From Agelas oroides (lineage: Eukaryota; Porifera; Demospongiae; Agelasida; Agelasidae), in assembly GCA_949130485.1 (NCBI GenBank), contig OX422183.1, positions 8,460,636 to 8,524,635 on the forward strand: DNA of 64,000 bases, read 5' to 3'. The position numbers and the translations under genes were made by a program. The notes under the pieces are model-generated. The model was not told the DNA's origin. It saw nothing but the letters and a program-made list of their open reading frames with translations, and ran no database searches. Shown here piece after piece: positions 1 to 10,640 of the stretch; positions within the stretch are counted from its first letter, which is position 1, and the number at the start of each line of letters is the position of its first letter.

Positions 1-670
1 TCACAATCACCTCCTGTGGGTGCAAATCAGGATATCAAATTATTATTAATTGTAGATAACTTTTCTAAAAAGTCAATGTAGTAGTAATACCATTACTGTC
101 CTGCATTTCTCCATCCTACAAAAAAGGCAGAGAGTACAGTCTAATTAAATGAAAATGGTAATTAGAAGTAATAAATTGAAAATTATCCGCATATTTAGGC
201 TCCTCCCCAGTTTTTGCATACTGGATGCAACAAAAGCTGGGGACAAGCTGTATAGGATGAGCCTAATGTTAATATTCAATTCAAAGTGTCTGGATTCCAA
301 CACAAGATGAGCTGATCAGGGTTGCATGTGAAAAAAGGAAACAATTATTATGTCCGTGAAATTCTACTAATCTATGGCATATTAGGAAATTATAATGCTT
401 TGGCTTAGCTTTGATGTTACAATCTACTTTCTTACTATGTCTTCATGTCACTATAAAGACTGTAAGGGTAGTGATGTATGTAGCAGGTCAGAACAACATG
501 CTTTTATATTTGTGATAGCTATTGAGACTAAAACCATAGTCTTAACAGCAAGCATGCACTATGCCAAAAACCAGAAATAGTTTTTGCTGCAAAGTGTTAA
601 CACTTATAACTGTTGTGCTTTCAATCACGTGAAACAATTAATTTTAACTCTATTATCAATTTGGTTGTGG
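1..670. other. Intergenic flank, no gene recognised
   Basis: AT-rich sequence with only short chance ORFs. Around 200-270 there is a loose inverted pair (ggctcctccccagtttttgc ... gcaaaagctgggga) resembling the abundant MITE ends found elsewhere in this window. Nothing else could be supported. Confidence 0.5.
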
Positions 671-2686
671 CTATACCTGAAATGTTTTGGTAAAAGTAAT
701 TGTCAGGTTTGTGGACAACTCTGCCTTCAGCTTCTCATATCCATTCTCTGCCTGAACCATTTCAGGCTTAGTGACTGGGCTGTACAGAAGGAACATGAGC
801 TGGTAGTGTATGTTGTACATAGTTAACTGCATGTAAGTATACCTCATTATTATCTCTTTCAGTAACCACTGTCTGACATATGCCTGAGTTGGCTAAAGAA
901 CAGTGAAATATTAGTATTCATGCAAAAGCGTCCCGAAAAGCTTATACAAAGTGTGTACCTCAAAAGCAATCTTTTCACCGCGAGTTATGCATGCTGCAAA
1001 CTGTAGAGGAATACATAACTGCAAGTGTTGTTGAGATCTGCAACAGTATTACCTAATTACCTTGCAGATAAACACTCCACAGTCATCACTATTCTGTTGC
1101 TGGGGTAGGCTCTAAAAATGTTAAGAAGTGTAGCTTTAGACTGAAGGCATAGCCTTACAAATACATATATACACACCAGCTTTGCTTGCATTCGCCAACT
1201 GCAAGGATTCTGTACGTAACCTTCTTCCTTGTAGATCAAGCATAGCACTTCCCTATAAGTATAAAATATAAGCCAAATCATATGGCATTTCACAATTAAC
1301 ATACTATACATATACGCACCCGATCATTGCCATGACATTGGTGTATGGACTTCTTGAAGAAGTCCGGTCACCCATATAAGAGTCATATGAGTATATAGTT
1401 TTCCTTTCAATGTCATACACCTGTACACATTTACAAATGCATTTTTTGAAAATACAAAATATTAAGATCAAAGAATTATATCCTACCAACAATATCCAGT
1501 GATATCCCAAGTTCACGGGAATCAGTAGCTTTTGAATGCTCGTGATATCCTGTGGAAGACAAGCAGGATACATGCTGGCACTCAGCAGGCAATGACATGC
1601 AGACCTACCACTCCTACTGAAATTCTTACAAGGATTTGAATTTGAGTGTTGTGAAGTTTTAAGCAATAATTATGAACTGACCTTGACGTATGCAGCTAAT
1701 GTGTTTGAAGCTTTACCCCAACGCTTCCACCTTTGCACAGCCTCATAGAAGAAGGATGAGGTACAGACCACTTTCTTTGCAAAGGATCTCTTCACAAGTG
1801 AAAGCTATATATTTTGAAGTGTAAAATAACGTGATTAAGTTAACTGTAATGCCACTTTGAGCAATGGTCTACCTTCGCCACTCTGTCACATTCTTCTTGA
1901 TTCAGAAGTTGTAAAAAGAAGTTGATAACCTGCAAGTTGATATTCCCTACTGTGAGCATACGAAATTGCTCTGTGCATGTATTTAGCTAGTTAAAATTTC
2001 ACTTACTTTGTCATTTAGCCAGATTCCAGATGTAACCTTTCTGACATCATCTGTTGTCAAATCATACTCACCATGGTTTGGTGGATGAAGTATCAGAACT
2101 ACAATTAATTAAAAAAAAAAAGATGCATCATGTAACATTTAGGTGACATATTGAGACGACTACATACCCTTTTCGTTTGAATATGAAATAGCACTGTTGG
2201 AGGTTGAGTGTTCTATTTCAATAGGAGCATCTTTATTTCCTGCATGTTACATTAATGTGAAGTAAAATTTACCCTTGTAGAAAGTAGGTTGTACCACAAA
2301 CACTGTCTTACCATTCTCATGGTGTGAATTGCATTCTGCTTTATCTGTATGTGAGTGAAATATGAATACTGGCTACATAATTACTAAAACACATTTAAAA
2401 GGCAGATGCAATTACCTGCAGCATGCAACTGAATTTGCAGTGAGGTATGTGCCACATCATGCCTCTCCAGTATGAAGAGAGCAGCAGAAGTGGTACACTT
2501 ACTGAATTCCTTTTTCAGTATTGTATGCAAGTATAATGGTGACAAACTGACAGGTTCATTTCTTCTCGAGTCCAGCCACCACATTGAACCACAACTTTCA
2601 ATTTGAAGACATGTATAGTGATAACTAACATGCTTTAAGAGCAGCATAGTTAGATTCTGCTCAGGTGTAACAGTACTGTCACGCAT
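671..2686 (-). CDS. Ulp1/SENP-type (C48) cysteine protease region, multi-exon, 3' part of an integrase-bearing gene
   Basis: Spliced by eye with consistent GT-AG sites and phases. Exons in transcription order: about 2686-2416, 2344-2312, 2239-2168, 2098-2007, 1929-1873, 1804-1682, 1549-1487, 1420-1320, 1252-1177, 1111-1061, 1000-959 and 892-671 (stop at 671). The translation reads like an Ulp1 peptidase: SGIWLNDK then VINFFLQLLN (the WLND..I..Y/F opening), FFYEAVQRW, catalytic His in NLGYHWILL, Asp in VYDIERKTIYSYDS, then Gln and Cys in SLPQQQNSDDCGVFICK, followed by FAACITRGEKIAFE. The family removes SUMO or related modifiers. The first exon (2686-2416) looks like the C-terminal half of a Josephin fold (SYHYTCLQI ... 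WWLDS) and continues the broken end of the integrase ORF just upstream. A transposon protein is the likely identity, because Ulp1 and OTU proteases are known partners of Ginger-type integrases. The catalytic residues look intact. The last exon could instead be spliced at 842, giving an almost immediate stop. Confidence 0.8.
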
Positions 2687-2811
2687 GAACTTGCATGAAA
2701 TTTCAAATGCTTGGTGTTATATTGACTAGTTTGTCTCCTGCTTTAGCTACAGCAGCATCTAGCACATCAATTGAGTAGTCTCCCATTGTTGATCGCATGG
2801 ATTGAACTGGC
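2687..2811 (-). pseudogene. Frame-broken Josephin-like segment linking the integrase ORF to the protease exons
   Basis: After the TGA that ends the 1001-codon ORF, similarity to a Josephin domain carries on in a second frame (STMGDYSIDVLDAAVAKAGD, compare the FSIQV..AL...G segment of ataxin-3 type proteins). It then moves to a third frame entering the exon at 2686. Two frame changes within about 120 bp, with no plausible intron between, suggest decay or sequencing indels. Confidence 0.55.
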
Positions 2812-5800
2812 TCAGTTGGGCTCATGCCCATGCATTTCTGTCCAATGTGAATGCCATAAATCATCGGCAATGTCATTTAAATCAGAGAAGAAAAATTGTT
2901 CTGTTTGGTACAAGTTGTTCAGGACACAAAGGCCACACAAGTTGCTGTCTGCTTGCTGCTGCAGGAATGGTTCTGCTGGTCTTTTTATGGCATTCAATAA
3001 AGGAGTATCGGTTGAACTTTGCAAAACAGAAGAAGCATACCGGACATTCATGGAAAGGTTGTTCTTTTCCTGGCATGTTAGTATTTCCCAACTCTCTAAA
3101 CACCTGGAACACTTTTCCACAAACACCTCCAATTGTGCATCCGTTAGATGGGCAAGCACAGACTGTATTCTTCTTTTGGAAAGGGTCATTGGATAAAGAG
3201 ATGCAGACTTTCTCTTGAATAGAACAGTTTGGTGAAATGTAGCTGTTCCACGAAGGTCATGTGATCGAGAGTCCCTTTGTTTTACACTGGTAGCAATAGG
3301 AGTACTACTGGTACTTGAGTATGCACATTTAGGTGCGTATTTGGTACTCTGCTTCTTACATTTGCTTGTGACTTTTGGTTTTGGTTGTCCTTTCTTCCTT
3401 TTTGCAGAATAACCTCCAGTGGAAGTAGTTTTTGACCGCTTTCGAGATGCAGCTGTAAGCAGAGGACTAGAGAAGATTTGTGACAGACTCAAAGCATTGG
3501 TTTCAGACACTGTAGTAGCATTAATGTCTTCATGAATTATGTACTGTGTCACTCCTGGACTACCTCCTTCAATTTTCTTGATAAAACCACATTTCATTCC
3601 AGCCTTTATGTACCACTCTTTGCAGCATGGGTGGTTGCAGGAACACATCCTACTTACACAATCCATGCATGTGTGTGAAGGTGGAACATAATATGGTAGT
3701 GTCTTCTGGGATAGAGACTGCTTCAGGTTTAATTGAGTGTTACTTCTTGATGACTCCCATGCATGAATCCCTGAAAGATAGTACTGAAATTGCTGCTTAT
3801 GCAAATAACCAAGAATGGGTGTGTGATACTTGCTACAGATTTTTGAAAATTCCACATCTTCAGTAGTGACAGACAAGAAACCCAGATCACAGGAAAAGGA
3901 GAAGAGATCAATCATGGCTGAAGGATGGGGCAACTCACAAACCTTCATGCCAATGGAGTCAAATGCAGCTTGCAGTAAGTCATCCCCTTCTGCAACTTGG
4001 TATAGGGGCTCAAGGCTAGGGGAGCTGTCTATCTGTGTAGGTGGATGCACTTGACATGAGGATTCGAGGCTGGGGGAGGTGACCACCTGTGCACATGAAT
4101 GTACATGGCTTGAGGACTCAAGGTTTTCAAGGTGTGCCTGTAGATGTGCCTGGCCATGGCTTGGGGAAGAAAGTCCAGGGGAATTGTCCAAGTGTGCAAT
4201 AGATAATGCTAAATGGTCAGTGGAGCTATCCTGTGACTGGCCATAAGCATTAGTGGTTACTACTGCTTTTGATGTAAGAGATTCTCGAAGGGTTACGGCA
4301 AAGTGTCTTATTCTTGATACAAACTCCATTCTGTATTCATCTTCATCTGCTACAGCATGTGAAGGAACACATCCATGCATTCCAACCATCATATTACTGT
4401 AGAGAACTGTAGAAGCTTCCTTGCCATTGGGAAGTTTGTAAGACACAGAGTAATAGTTAAATGGTAACACCTCACTCACAACACCTTCACAGTTTGGTAG
4501 AAGTACAAGACCATGCTGCTCAGGGTAGCGAAACAAAATCTTCTCACCTTTTGAAAATTTTCGTGTTTTTGTTTTCCTGATATAAGCAAGATAATTTTCA
4601 TAAAACTTTGATTCCATATTTTCTCGAACTGTTAGGTAATATCTGAGTCTTGTCTGTGCTGTGTGATACAAGCTAGCCAGCATTTCATCTGCTAGCTGAT
4701 CCTGAGATGGGATGTCATCAGCCACTTGACATCTACTTCCAGCAGCAATGTTTGCAGCATTATCACATGCAGCCATTGAAAGCAGGAACTGGTCAGAAGG
4801 CAGAACTGTTAGGCAGCGACCTGATTTATCCTGAAAGTGTTTAGAATCTCTTCCAAAAAATACTTGGAATGGTGTGCATTTTAAAGTTACATGCCAGGTG
4901 TTGTTTAGATTCTGTCTGATTTCTGGTAATAGAAATGGCCAAACATTTACTTGTTCCTCGGGTCTAAAATCCAGTAATCGGTGTTTTAAAGTTGATTTAA
5001 CCTTTTTATTGAGACTTTCCACTTGACCTTGGGTTTGTGGATGGTAAGGTGAACCATGAATCACCATTATGTTCATGGCATGGCACAGGTGTTGAACAAC
5101 TTCCGCAGTAAATTCTTTCCCGTTATCTGAATGCAATTGATCTGGGCAACCATATTCCACAAATATGTGTTGCAACATGTTTGCTACATTGATAGCCTTC
5201 TTGTCAATCAATGGATACAGCCAGCAATATTTGGAAAAAGTGTCCACAACAGTCAGAATAAAACGGTAATCATGTTTGACATGTTCCTTTATGGGATTTG
5301 TTGGTCCATACATTTCAATGAGATCTATCTGGACTCGCTCCATCACAGCATATGTCCGGATCAGATTTGGAGGTGCTTTTCCTGTTTTTAAAGCTCTTAA
5401 CCTGTTGCAAGTTCCACTGCACTCCTTTAGGGTTTGACGAACAATCCCATCCATTCCTTTGCAGTAAAACTGGGATTTGAACTCTTCCAACACCTTTCTC
5501 ACCCCACCTTTCCTACATGCTCTTCCTGGAGGTCTATGAATATTTTGTATGACTTCTCTAGCTTTGCTCTCATACAACACTTCCTTACGAGACTTTCCTT
5601 CTAATCTGTACAGCTTAGAAGTGATGTCATCTAAAATAAACTTTGGCTTGTCCTTGCAACTATTCTCATAAATGAAGCTCACATTGTCCCTCACAAATTG
5701 AGACACCTTCTCATCACTATTTGGATTCCCTCTTAAAGAATCACACAATAGGTGATAAGTTTCTTCACTCATTGGTCTTCTATTTTGCACTGACTGTTTC

Positions 5801-5817
5801 CTTGGATTAGAATTCAT
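2812..5817 (-). CDS. Ginger/retroviral-type DDE integrase with Josephin-like C-terminus (transposase)
   Basis: A 1001-codon open exon starting with ATG at 5817. The N-terminal region has a zinc-binding-like stretch around residues 95-140. The integrase core follows, with Asp165 (VQIDLIEMY), Asp231 (LHSDNGKEF) and Glu267 (GQVESLNKK), an acidic triad with 35 residues between the last two, as in gypsy, Ginger and KRBA2-like integrases. Residues of roughly 420-490 resemble a GPY/F-like module. A cysteine cluster (CMDCVSRMCSCNHPCC) lies near residues 710-735. A basic Ser/Lys-rich linker follows, then SNLCGLCVLNNLY (Cys961), which matches the catalytic-Cys start of a Josephin deubiquitinase. There is no gag, reverse transcriptase or LTR nearby, so a cut-and-paste Ginger-type transposon is more likely than a retroelement. 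The promoter side abuts the 124-bp satellite. The ORF itself is free of stops, but its 3' continuation is frame-shifted. Confidence 0.85.
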   Translation of the reverse strand: MNSNPRKQSVQNRRPMSEETYHLLCDSLRGNPNSDEKVSQFVRDNVSFIYENSCKDKPKFILDDITSKLYRLEGKSRKEVLYESKAREVIQNIHRPPGRACRKGGVRKVLEEFKSQFYCKGMDGIVRQTLKECSGTCNRLRALKTGKAPPNLIRTYAVMERVQIDLIEMYGPTNPIKEHVKHDYRFILTVVDTFSKYCWLYPLIDKKAINVANMLQHIFVEYGCPDQLHSDNGKEFTAEVVQHLCHAMNIMVIHGSPYHPQTQGQVESLNKKVKSTLKHRLLDFRPEEQVNVWPFLLPEIRQNLNNTWHVTLKCTPFQVFFGRDSKHFQDKSGRCLTVLPSDQFLLSMAACDNAANIAAGSRCQVADDIPSQDQLADEMLASLYHTAQTRLRYYLTVRENMESKFYENYLAYIRKTKTRKFSKGEKILFRYPEQHGLVLLPNCEGVVSEVLPFNYYSVSYKLPNGKEASTVLYSNMMVGMHGCVPSHAVADEDEYRMEFVSRIRHFAVTLRESLTSKAVVTTNAYGQSQDSSTDHLALSIAHLDNSPGLSSPSHGQAHLQAHLENLESSSHVHSCAQVVTSPSLESSCQVHPPTQIDSSPSLEPLYQVAEGDDLLQAAFDSIGMKVCELPHPSAMIDLFSFSCDLGFLSVTTEDVEFSKICSKYHTPILGYLHKQQFQYYLSGIHAWESSRSNTQLNLKQSLSQKTLPYYVPPSHTCMDCVSRMCSCNHPCCKEWYIKAGMKCGFIKKIEGGSPGVTQYIIHEDINATTVSETNALSLSQIFSSPLLTAASRKRSKTTSTGGYSAKRKKGQPKPKVTSKCKKQSTKYAPKCAYSSTSSTPIATSVKQRDSRSHDLRGTATFHQTVLFKRKSASLYPMTLSKRRIQSVLAHLTDAQLEVFVEKCSRCLESWEILTCQEKNNLSMNVRYASSVLQSSTDTPLLNAIKRPAEPFLQQQADSNLCGLCVLNNLYQTEQFFFSDLNDIADDLWHSHWTEMHGHEPN

Positions 5818-5933
5818 CTTGTTCTGATTTAAAGTAACAGGGAATGTATAGTGGTTGTACAGAACAGCTGTGCATAAATGTTGGCTCCAGATTTACACCT
5901 ACTGAAGTAACAGATCAAAAATGGTACAAAGAT

Positions 5934-8900
5934 GAGAGACATGGTACATTGAAAGGTAGTTCCTCCACTAACTACCACACTAGGTTGAAGAGTGTGGTGG
6001 TTACTAGGTAACACTCCTAAGGTAACAGGAAGATGCTAGGATCCATACTTAGACTTGGTGTGCAGTTTTAGCATGAAAGCTGGTTCCTCCACTAACTACC
6101 GCACTAGGTTGATGAGTCCGGTGGTTATTAGAAACCACTCCTAATGTGACAGGAAGATGCTAGGATCCATACTTAGACATGGTGTGCAGTTTTAGCATGA
6201 AAGCTGGTTCCTCCACTAACTACCGCACTAGGTTGATGAGTGCGGTGGTTATTAGAAACCACTCCCAATGTGACAGGAAGATGCTAGGATCAATAAAGAG
6301 ACAAAGTGTGCAGTTTTAGCATGAAAGCTGGTTCCTCCACTAACTACCGCACTAGGTTGTTGAGTGTGGTGGTTATTAGAAACCACTACTAATGTGACAG
6401 GAAGATGCTATGATCCATACTTAGACTTGGTGTGCAGTTTTAGCATGAAAGCTGGTTCCTCCACTAACTACCGCACTAGGTTGAAGAGTGTGGTGGTTAG
6501 TGAACACAACTCCTAAGGTTACTGGAAGATGCTATGATCCATACTTAGACATGGTGTGCAGTTTTAGCATGAAAGCTGGTTCCTCCACTAACTACCGCAC
6601 TAGGTTGAAGAGTGTGGTGGTTAGTGAACACAACTCCTAAGGTTACTGGAAGATGCTATGATCCATACTTAGACATGGTGTGCAGTTTTAGCATGAAAGC
6701 TGGTTCCTCCACTAACTACCGCACTAGGTTGAAGAGTGTGGTGGTTAGTGAACACAAATCCTAAGGTTACTGGAAGATGCTATGATCCATACTTAGACAT
6801 GGTGTGCAGTTTTAGCATGAAAGCTGGTTCCTCCACTAACTACCGCACTAGGTTGATGAGTGCGGTGGCTATTAGAAACCACTCCCAATATGACAGGAAG
6901 ATGCTAGGATCAATAAAGAGACAAAGTGTGCAGTTTTAGCATGAAAGCTGGTTCCTCCACTAACTACCGCACTAGGTTGTTGAGTGTGGTGGTTATTAGA
7001 AACCACTACTAATGTGACAGGAAGATGCTATGATCCATACTTAGACTTGGTGTGCAGTTTTAGCATGAAAGCTGGTTCCTCCACTAACTACCGCACTAGG
7101 TTGAAGAGTGTGGTGGTTAGTGAACACAACTCCTAAGGTTACTGGAAGATGCTATGATCCATACTTAGACATGGTGTGCAGTTTTAGCATGAAAGCTGGT
7201 TCCTCCACTAACTACCGCACTAGGTTGAAGAGTGTGGTGGTTAGTGAACACAACTCCTAAGGTTACTGGAAGATGCTATGATCCATACTTAGACATGGTG
7301 TGCAGTTTTAGCATGAAAGCTGGTTCCTCCACTAACTACCGCACTAGGTTGATGAGTGCGGTGGTTATTAGAAACCACTCCCAATATGACAGGAAGATGC
7401 TAGGATCAATAAAGAGACAAAGTGTGCAGTTTTAGCATGAAAGCTGGTTCCTCCACTAACTACCGCACTAGGTTGTTGAGTGTGGTGGTTATTAGAAACC
7501 ACTACTAATGTGACAGGAAGATGCTATGATCCATACTTAGACTTGGTGTGCAGTTTTAGCATGAAAGCTGGTTCCTCCACTAACTACCGCACTAGGTTGA
7601 TGAGTGCGGTGGTTATTAGAAACCACTCCCAATGTGACAGGAAGATGCTAGGATCAATAAAGAGACAAAGTGTGCAGTTTTAGCATGAAAGCTGGTTCCT
7701 CCACTAACTACCGCACTAGGTTGTTGAGTGTGGTGGTTATTAGAAACCACTACTAATGTGACAGGAAGATGCTATGATCCATACTTAGACTTGGTGTGCA
7801 GTTTTAGCATGAAAGCTGGTCCCTCCACTAACTACCGCACTAGGTTGATGAGTGCGGTGGTTAGTAGAAACCACTACTAATGTGACAGGAAGATGCTATG
7901 ATCCATACTTAGACTTGGTGTGCAGTTTTAGCATGAAAGCTGGTTCCTCCACTAACTACCGCACTAGGTTGAAGAGTGTGGTGGTTAGTGAACACAACTC
8001 CTAAGGTTACTGGAAGATGCTATGATCCATACTTAGACATGGTGTGCAGTTTTAGCATGAAAGCTGGTTCCTCCACTAACTACCGCACTAGGTTGAAGAG
8101 TGTGGTGGTTAGTGAACACAACTCCTAAGGTTACTGGAAGATGCTATGATCCATACTTAGACATGGTGTGCAGTTTTAGCATGAAAGCTGGTTCCTCCAC
8201 TAACTACCGCACTAGGTTGATGAGTGCGGTGGTTATTAGAAACCACTCCCAATATGACAGGAAGATGCTAGGATCAATAAAGAGACAAAGTGTGCAGTTT
8301 TAGCATGAAAGCTGGTTCCTCCACTAACTACCGCACTAGGTTGTTGAGTGTGGTGGTTATTAGAAACCACTACTAATGTGACAGGAAGATGCTATGATCC
8401 ATACTTAGACTTGGTGTGCAGTTTTAGCATGAAAGCTGGTTCCTCCACTAACTACCGCACTAGGTTGATGAGTGCGGTGGTTATTAGAAACCACTCCCAA
8501 TGTGACAGGAAGATGCTAGGATCAATAAAGAGACAAAGTGTGCAGTTTTAGCATGAAAGCTGGTTCCTCCACTAACTACCGCACTAGGTTGTTGAGTGTG
8601 GTGGTTATTAGAAACCACTACTAATGTGACAGGAAGATGCTATGATCCATACTTAGACTTGGTGTGCAGTTTTAGCATGAAAGCTGGTCCCTCCACTAAC
8701 TACCGCACTAGGTTGATGAGTGCGGTGGTTAGTAGAAACCACTCCTAATGTGACAGGAAGATGCTAGAATCCATACTTAGACTTGGTGTGCAGTTTTAGC
8801 ATGAAAGCTGGTTCCTCCACTAACTACCGCACTAGGTTGAAGAGTGTGGTGGTTAGTAGAAACCACTCCTAATGTGACAGGAAGATGCTAGAATCCATAC

Positions 8901-9240
8901 TTAGACTTGGTGTGCAGTTTTAGCATGAAAGCTGGTTCCTCCACTAACTGCCGCACTAGGTTGATGAGTGCAGTGGTTAGTGAACACCACTCCTAAGGTT
9001 ACTGGAAGATGCTATGATCCATACTTAGACATGGTGTGCAGTTTTAGCATGAAAGCTGGTTCCTCCACTAACTACCGCACTAGGTTGATGAGTGCGGTGG
9101 TTATTAGAAACCACTCCCAATGTGATAGGAAGGTGCTAGGATCCATACTTAGACACGGTGTGCAGTTTTAGCATGAAAGCTGGTTCCTCTACTAACTACC
9201 GCACTAGGTTGATAAGTAGGATGGTTAGTGAAAGCACTTC
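5934..9240 (+). repeat. 124-bp satellite array, about 26-27 monomers
   Basis: Head-to-tail monomers containing gcagttttagcatgaaagc, ctccactaactaccgcact and gacaggaagatgctaggatc. Equivalent positions recur every 124 bp (for example 7232 and 7480 differ by 248). A second periodicity of 868 bp (7 monomers) links 7232 with 8100 and 7480 with 8348, and 6736 with 7232 is 496 bp (4 monomers). Each monomer contains an inverted pair able to form a hairpin. The 67-codon ORFs in the array are by-products of the monomer lacking stops in one frame. Confidence 0.97.
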
Positions 9241-9902
9241 TACATTAGCAAGCATGCATATTTGAGGATATATACGAAAGATGGCATCTGTACCTTGTGT
9301 AGTCTGTCTCGTGTTACTCTGAGAGAGGTCCAAGAGCAAAACCCTACCTCCTGGTGTCAGCCTGTCTGTTAGTGTGCATGCAGTGTGTTTCTTCTACAAG
9401 ATATGATAAAATCATAAAATAAATGAAAAACCCACTGCATGACCGTATTTATCTCCCTATCTAAAGTATCAGTATACATGTATTGGTCTAGCATTCTTCC
9501 CAAAACTTCCTTTACTTTTATTATACTAGATCTATTATGTATATATTAGTCAGAAATTTGAGTATATACGGCAGTCATCTCTGTGTATATTCGTGCTGCT
9601 GCCTTATGAGCCAACTTAGGTACTGACTTAGGTAGGGACAAGGTGTAACAAAATTAATTCTGAGACAGAGTGCATAGTTCCAGCTCCTCCACTAATGAGT
9701 AATGCATCGACTCATTCGTAATGCTAGATAATTTGTGTAAACCACCCCAAAGACAACAGGGGGATAGTAAGGCACTTATGTGTATATGAATGCATTTTCC
9801 ATGTATACACACAATTCTGAAAGTCAGAGATGATTTGCAACTCCACAGGATATTGACCTTGGCATCCCACTACACTTAACAATACAGCTACTAAATAGAG
9901 AT
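9241..9902. other. Satellite flank, no gene seen
   Basis: AT-rich unique-looking sequence. A diverged partial satellite-like stretch sits around 9670-9770 (agctcctccactaatgagta ... gacaacaggggga). No coding signal was recognised. Confidence 0.5.
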
Positions 9903-9903
9903 T

Positions 9904-10080
9904 TTAGATGTTTCGAGGTGAAGTACAGGAAAGTGAAAAGGCCGGAGTCACCGGGAAGGAGACATGGTTTGTACAGCCAGTGCTCTGCCACTGAGCTACA
10001 ACAACCGGACAACCACCATCCTTACAACCCTAGTATGTGTACTCTTCACTTTCCTCTACATTTCACCTCAAAACATCTAA
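9904..10080 (-). mobile_element. Small TIR element with a tRNA-like (Pol III A-box) core
   Basis: The ends are inverted repeats of about 35 bp (ttagatgtttcgaggtgaa ... ttcacctcaaaacatctaa). On the minus strand the interior carries TAGCTCAGTGG (9988-9998), a perfect tRNA A-box match, followed by GCAGAGCACTGGC. A degenerate B-box-like CCCGGTGACTCCGG lies about 45 bp downstream. This looks like a tRNA-derived SINE or tRNA pseudogene caught inside a MITE. No intact cloverleaf could be folded. Confidence 0.45.
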
Positions 10081-10295
10081 ACACCATGCATCCTTACGTA
10101 TTCGGAGCTGCGGCGAGTCGAAGCGCAGCAATGATAGCCTTGCACGTGGCTGAGTTTACGCTAACAGAGAAAATTATCATATGTCGCCCACGCACACATT
10201 TCGTATTATACGCACATAACGACAGGGGCTCGTTGCCGCCCACGCTCAATTTATATCGCTCCACTAACCGCCACGTCCACTAACGGACACACTAC

Positions 10296-10640
10296 AGAAG
10301 CTATGAAGACGCTGAGTGGTCGTAGAGCTCCGCGCTGTGATAAGCATCAGTTTCGTGCTAAAATGACGGTGAGTAGTTAAACCGTTTGAGAGATATCGTT
10401 GTTGAACATAGTGGTCTTAACAAGAAAGAAAGAAAGAAAGAAGAATACGAAATACTTATATGAGTCTTGCTGATCACAAGGGCACTCAAAGAGGAAGCCT
10501 GGGCGCTTAAATAAGCTTTTAGCGTGTTTGTGGTGAAGTTATATGGCTTTTGCTTAAGTATTGCATATATTACGCGTCGGCGCCATCCCTACATAGAGAG
10601 TCTACCGACTCTCTGATAACGCATGCGCATTATTGAAATT
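10296..10640 (+). repeat. Dispersed repeat with internal GAAA microsatellite (copy A)
   Basis: The stretch from gaagacgctgagtggtcgta through aagaaagaaagaaag to gtctaccgactctctgataa is present again, inverted, at about 58673-59235, where the microsatellite has grown to some 240 bp. It is probably a non-autonomous mobile element. No TSD was resolved. Confidence 0.65.

Noticed and set aside
2812-5817. Endogenous retrovirus or gypsy element
   Set aside because: The integrase stands alone, without RT, protease, gag or LTRs, and it carries the accessory proteases expected of a Ginger-like DNA transposon.
6736-9171. Repeated 67-codon ORFs in the satellite
   Set aside because: They only reflect a stop-free frame in pairs of monomers, with no domain, start context or variation pattern of a gene.
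6064-9240. Hammerhead ribozyme in the satellite (ttgatgag ... gaaacc)
   Set aside because: The CUGAUGA core would need a C where the monomer has T, and no stem II can form between gatgag and gaaa.
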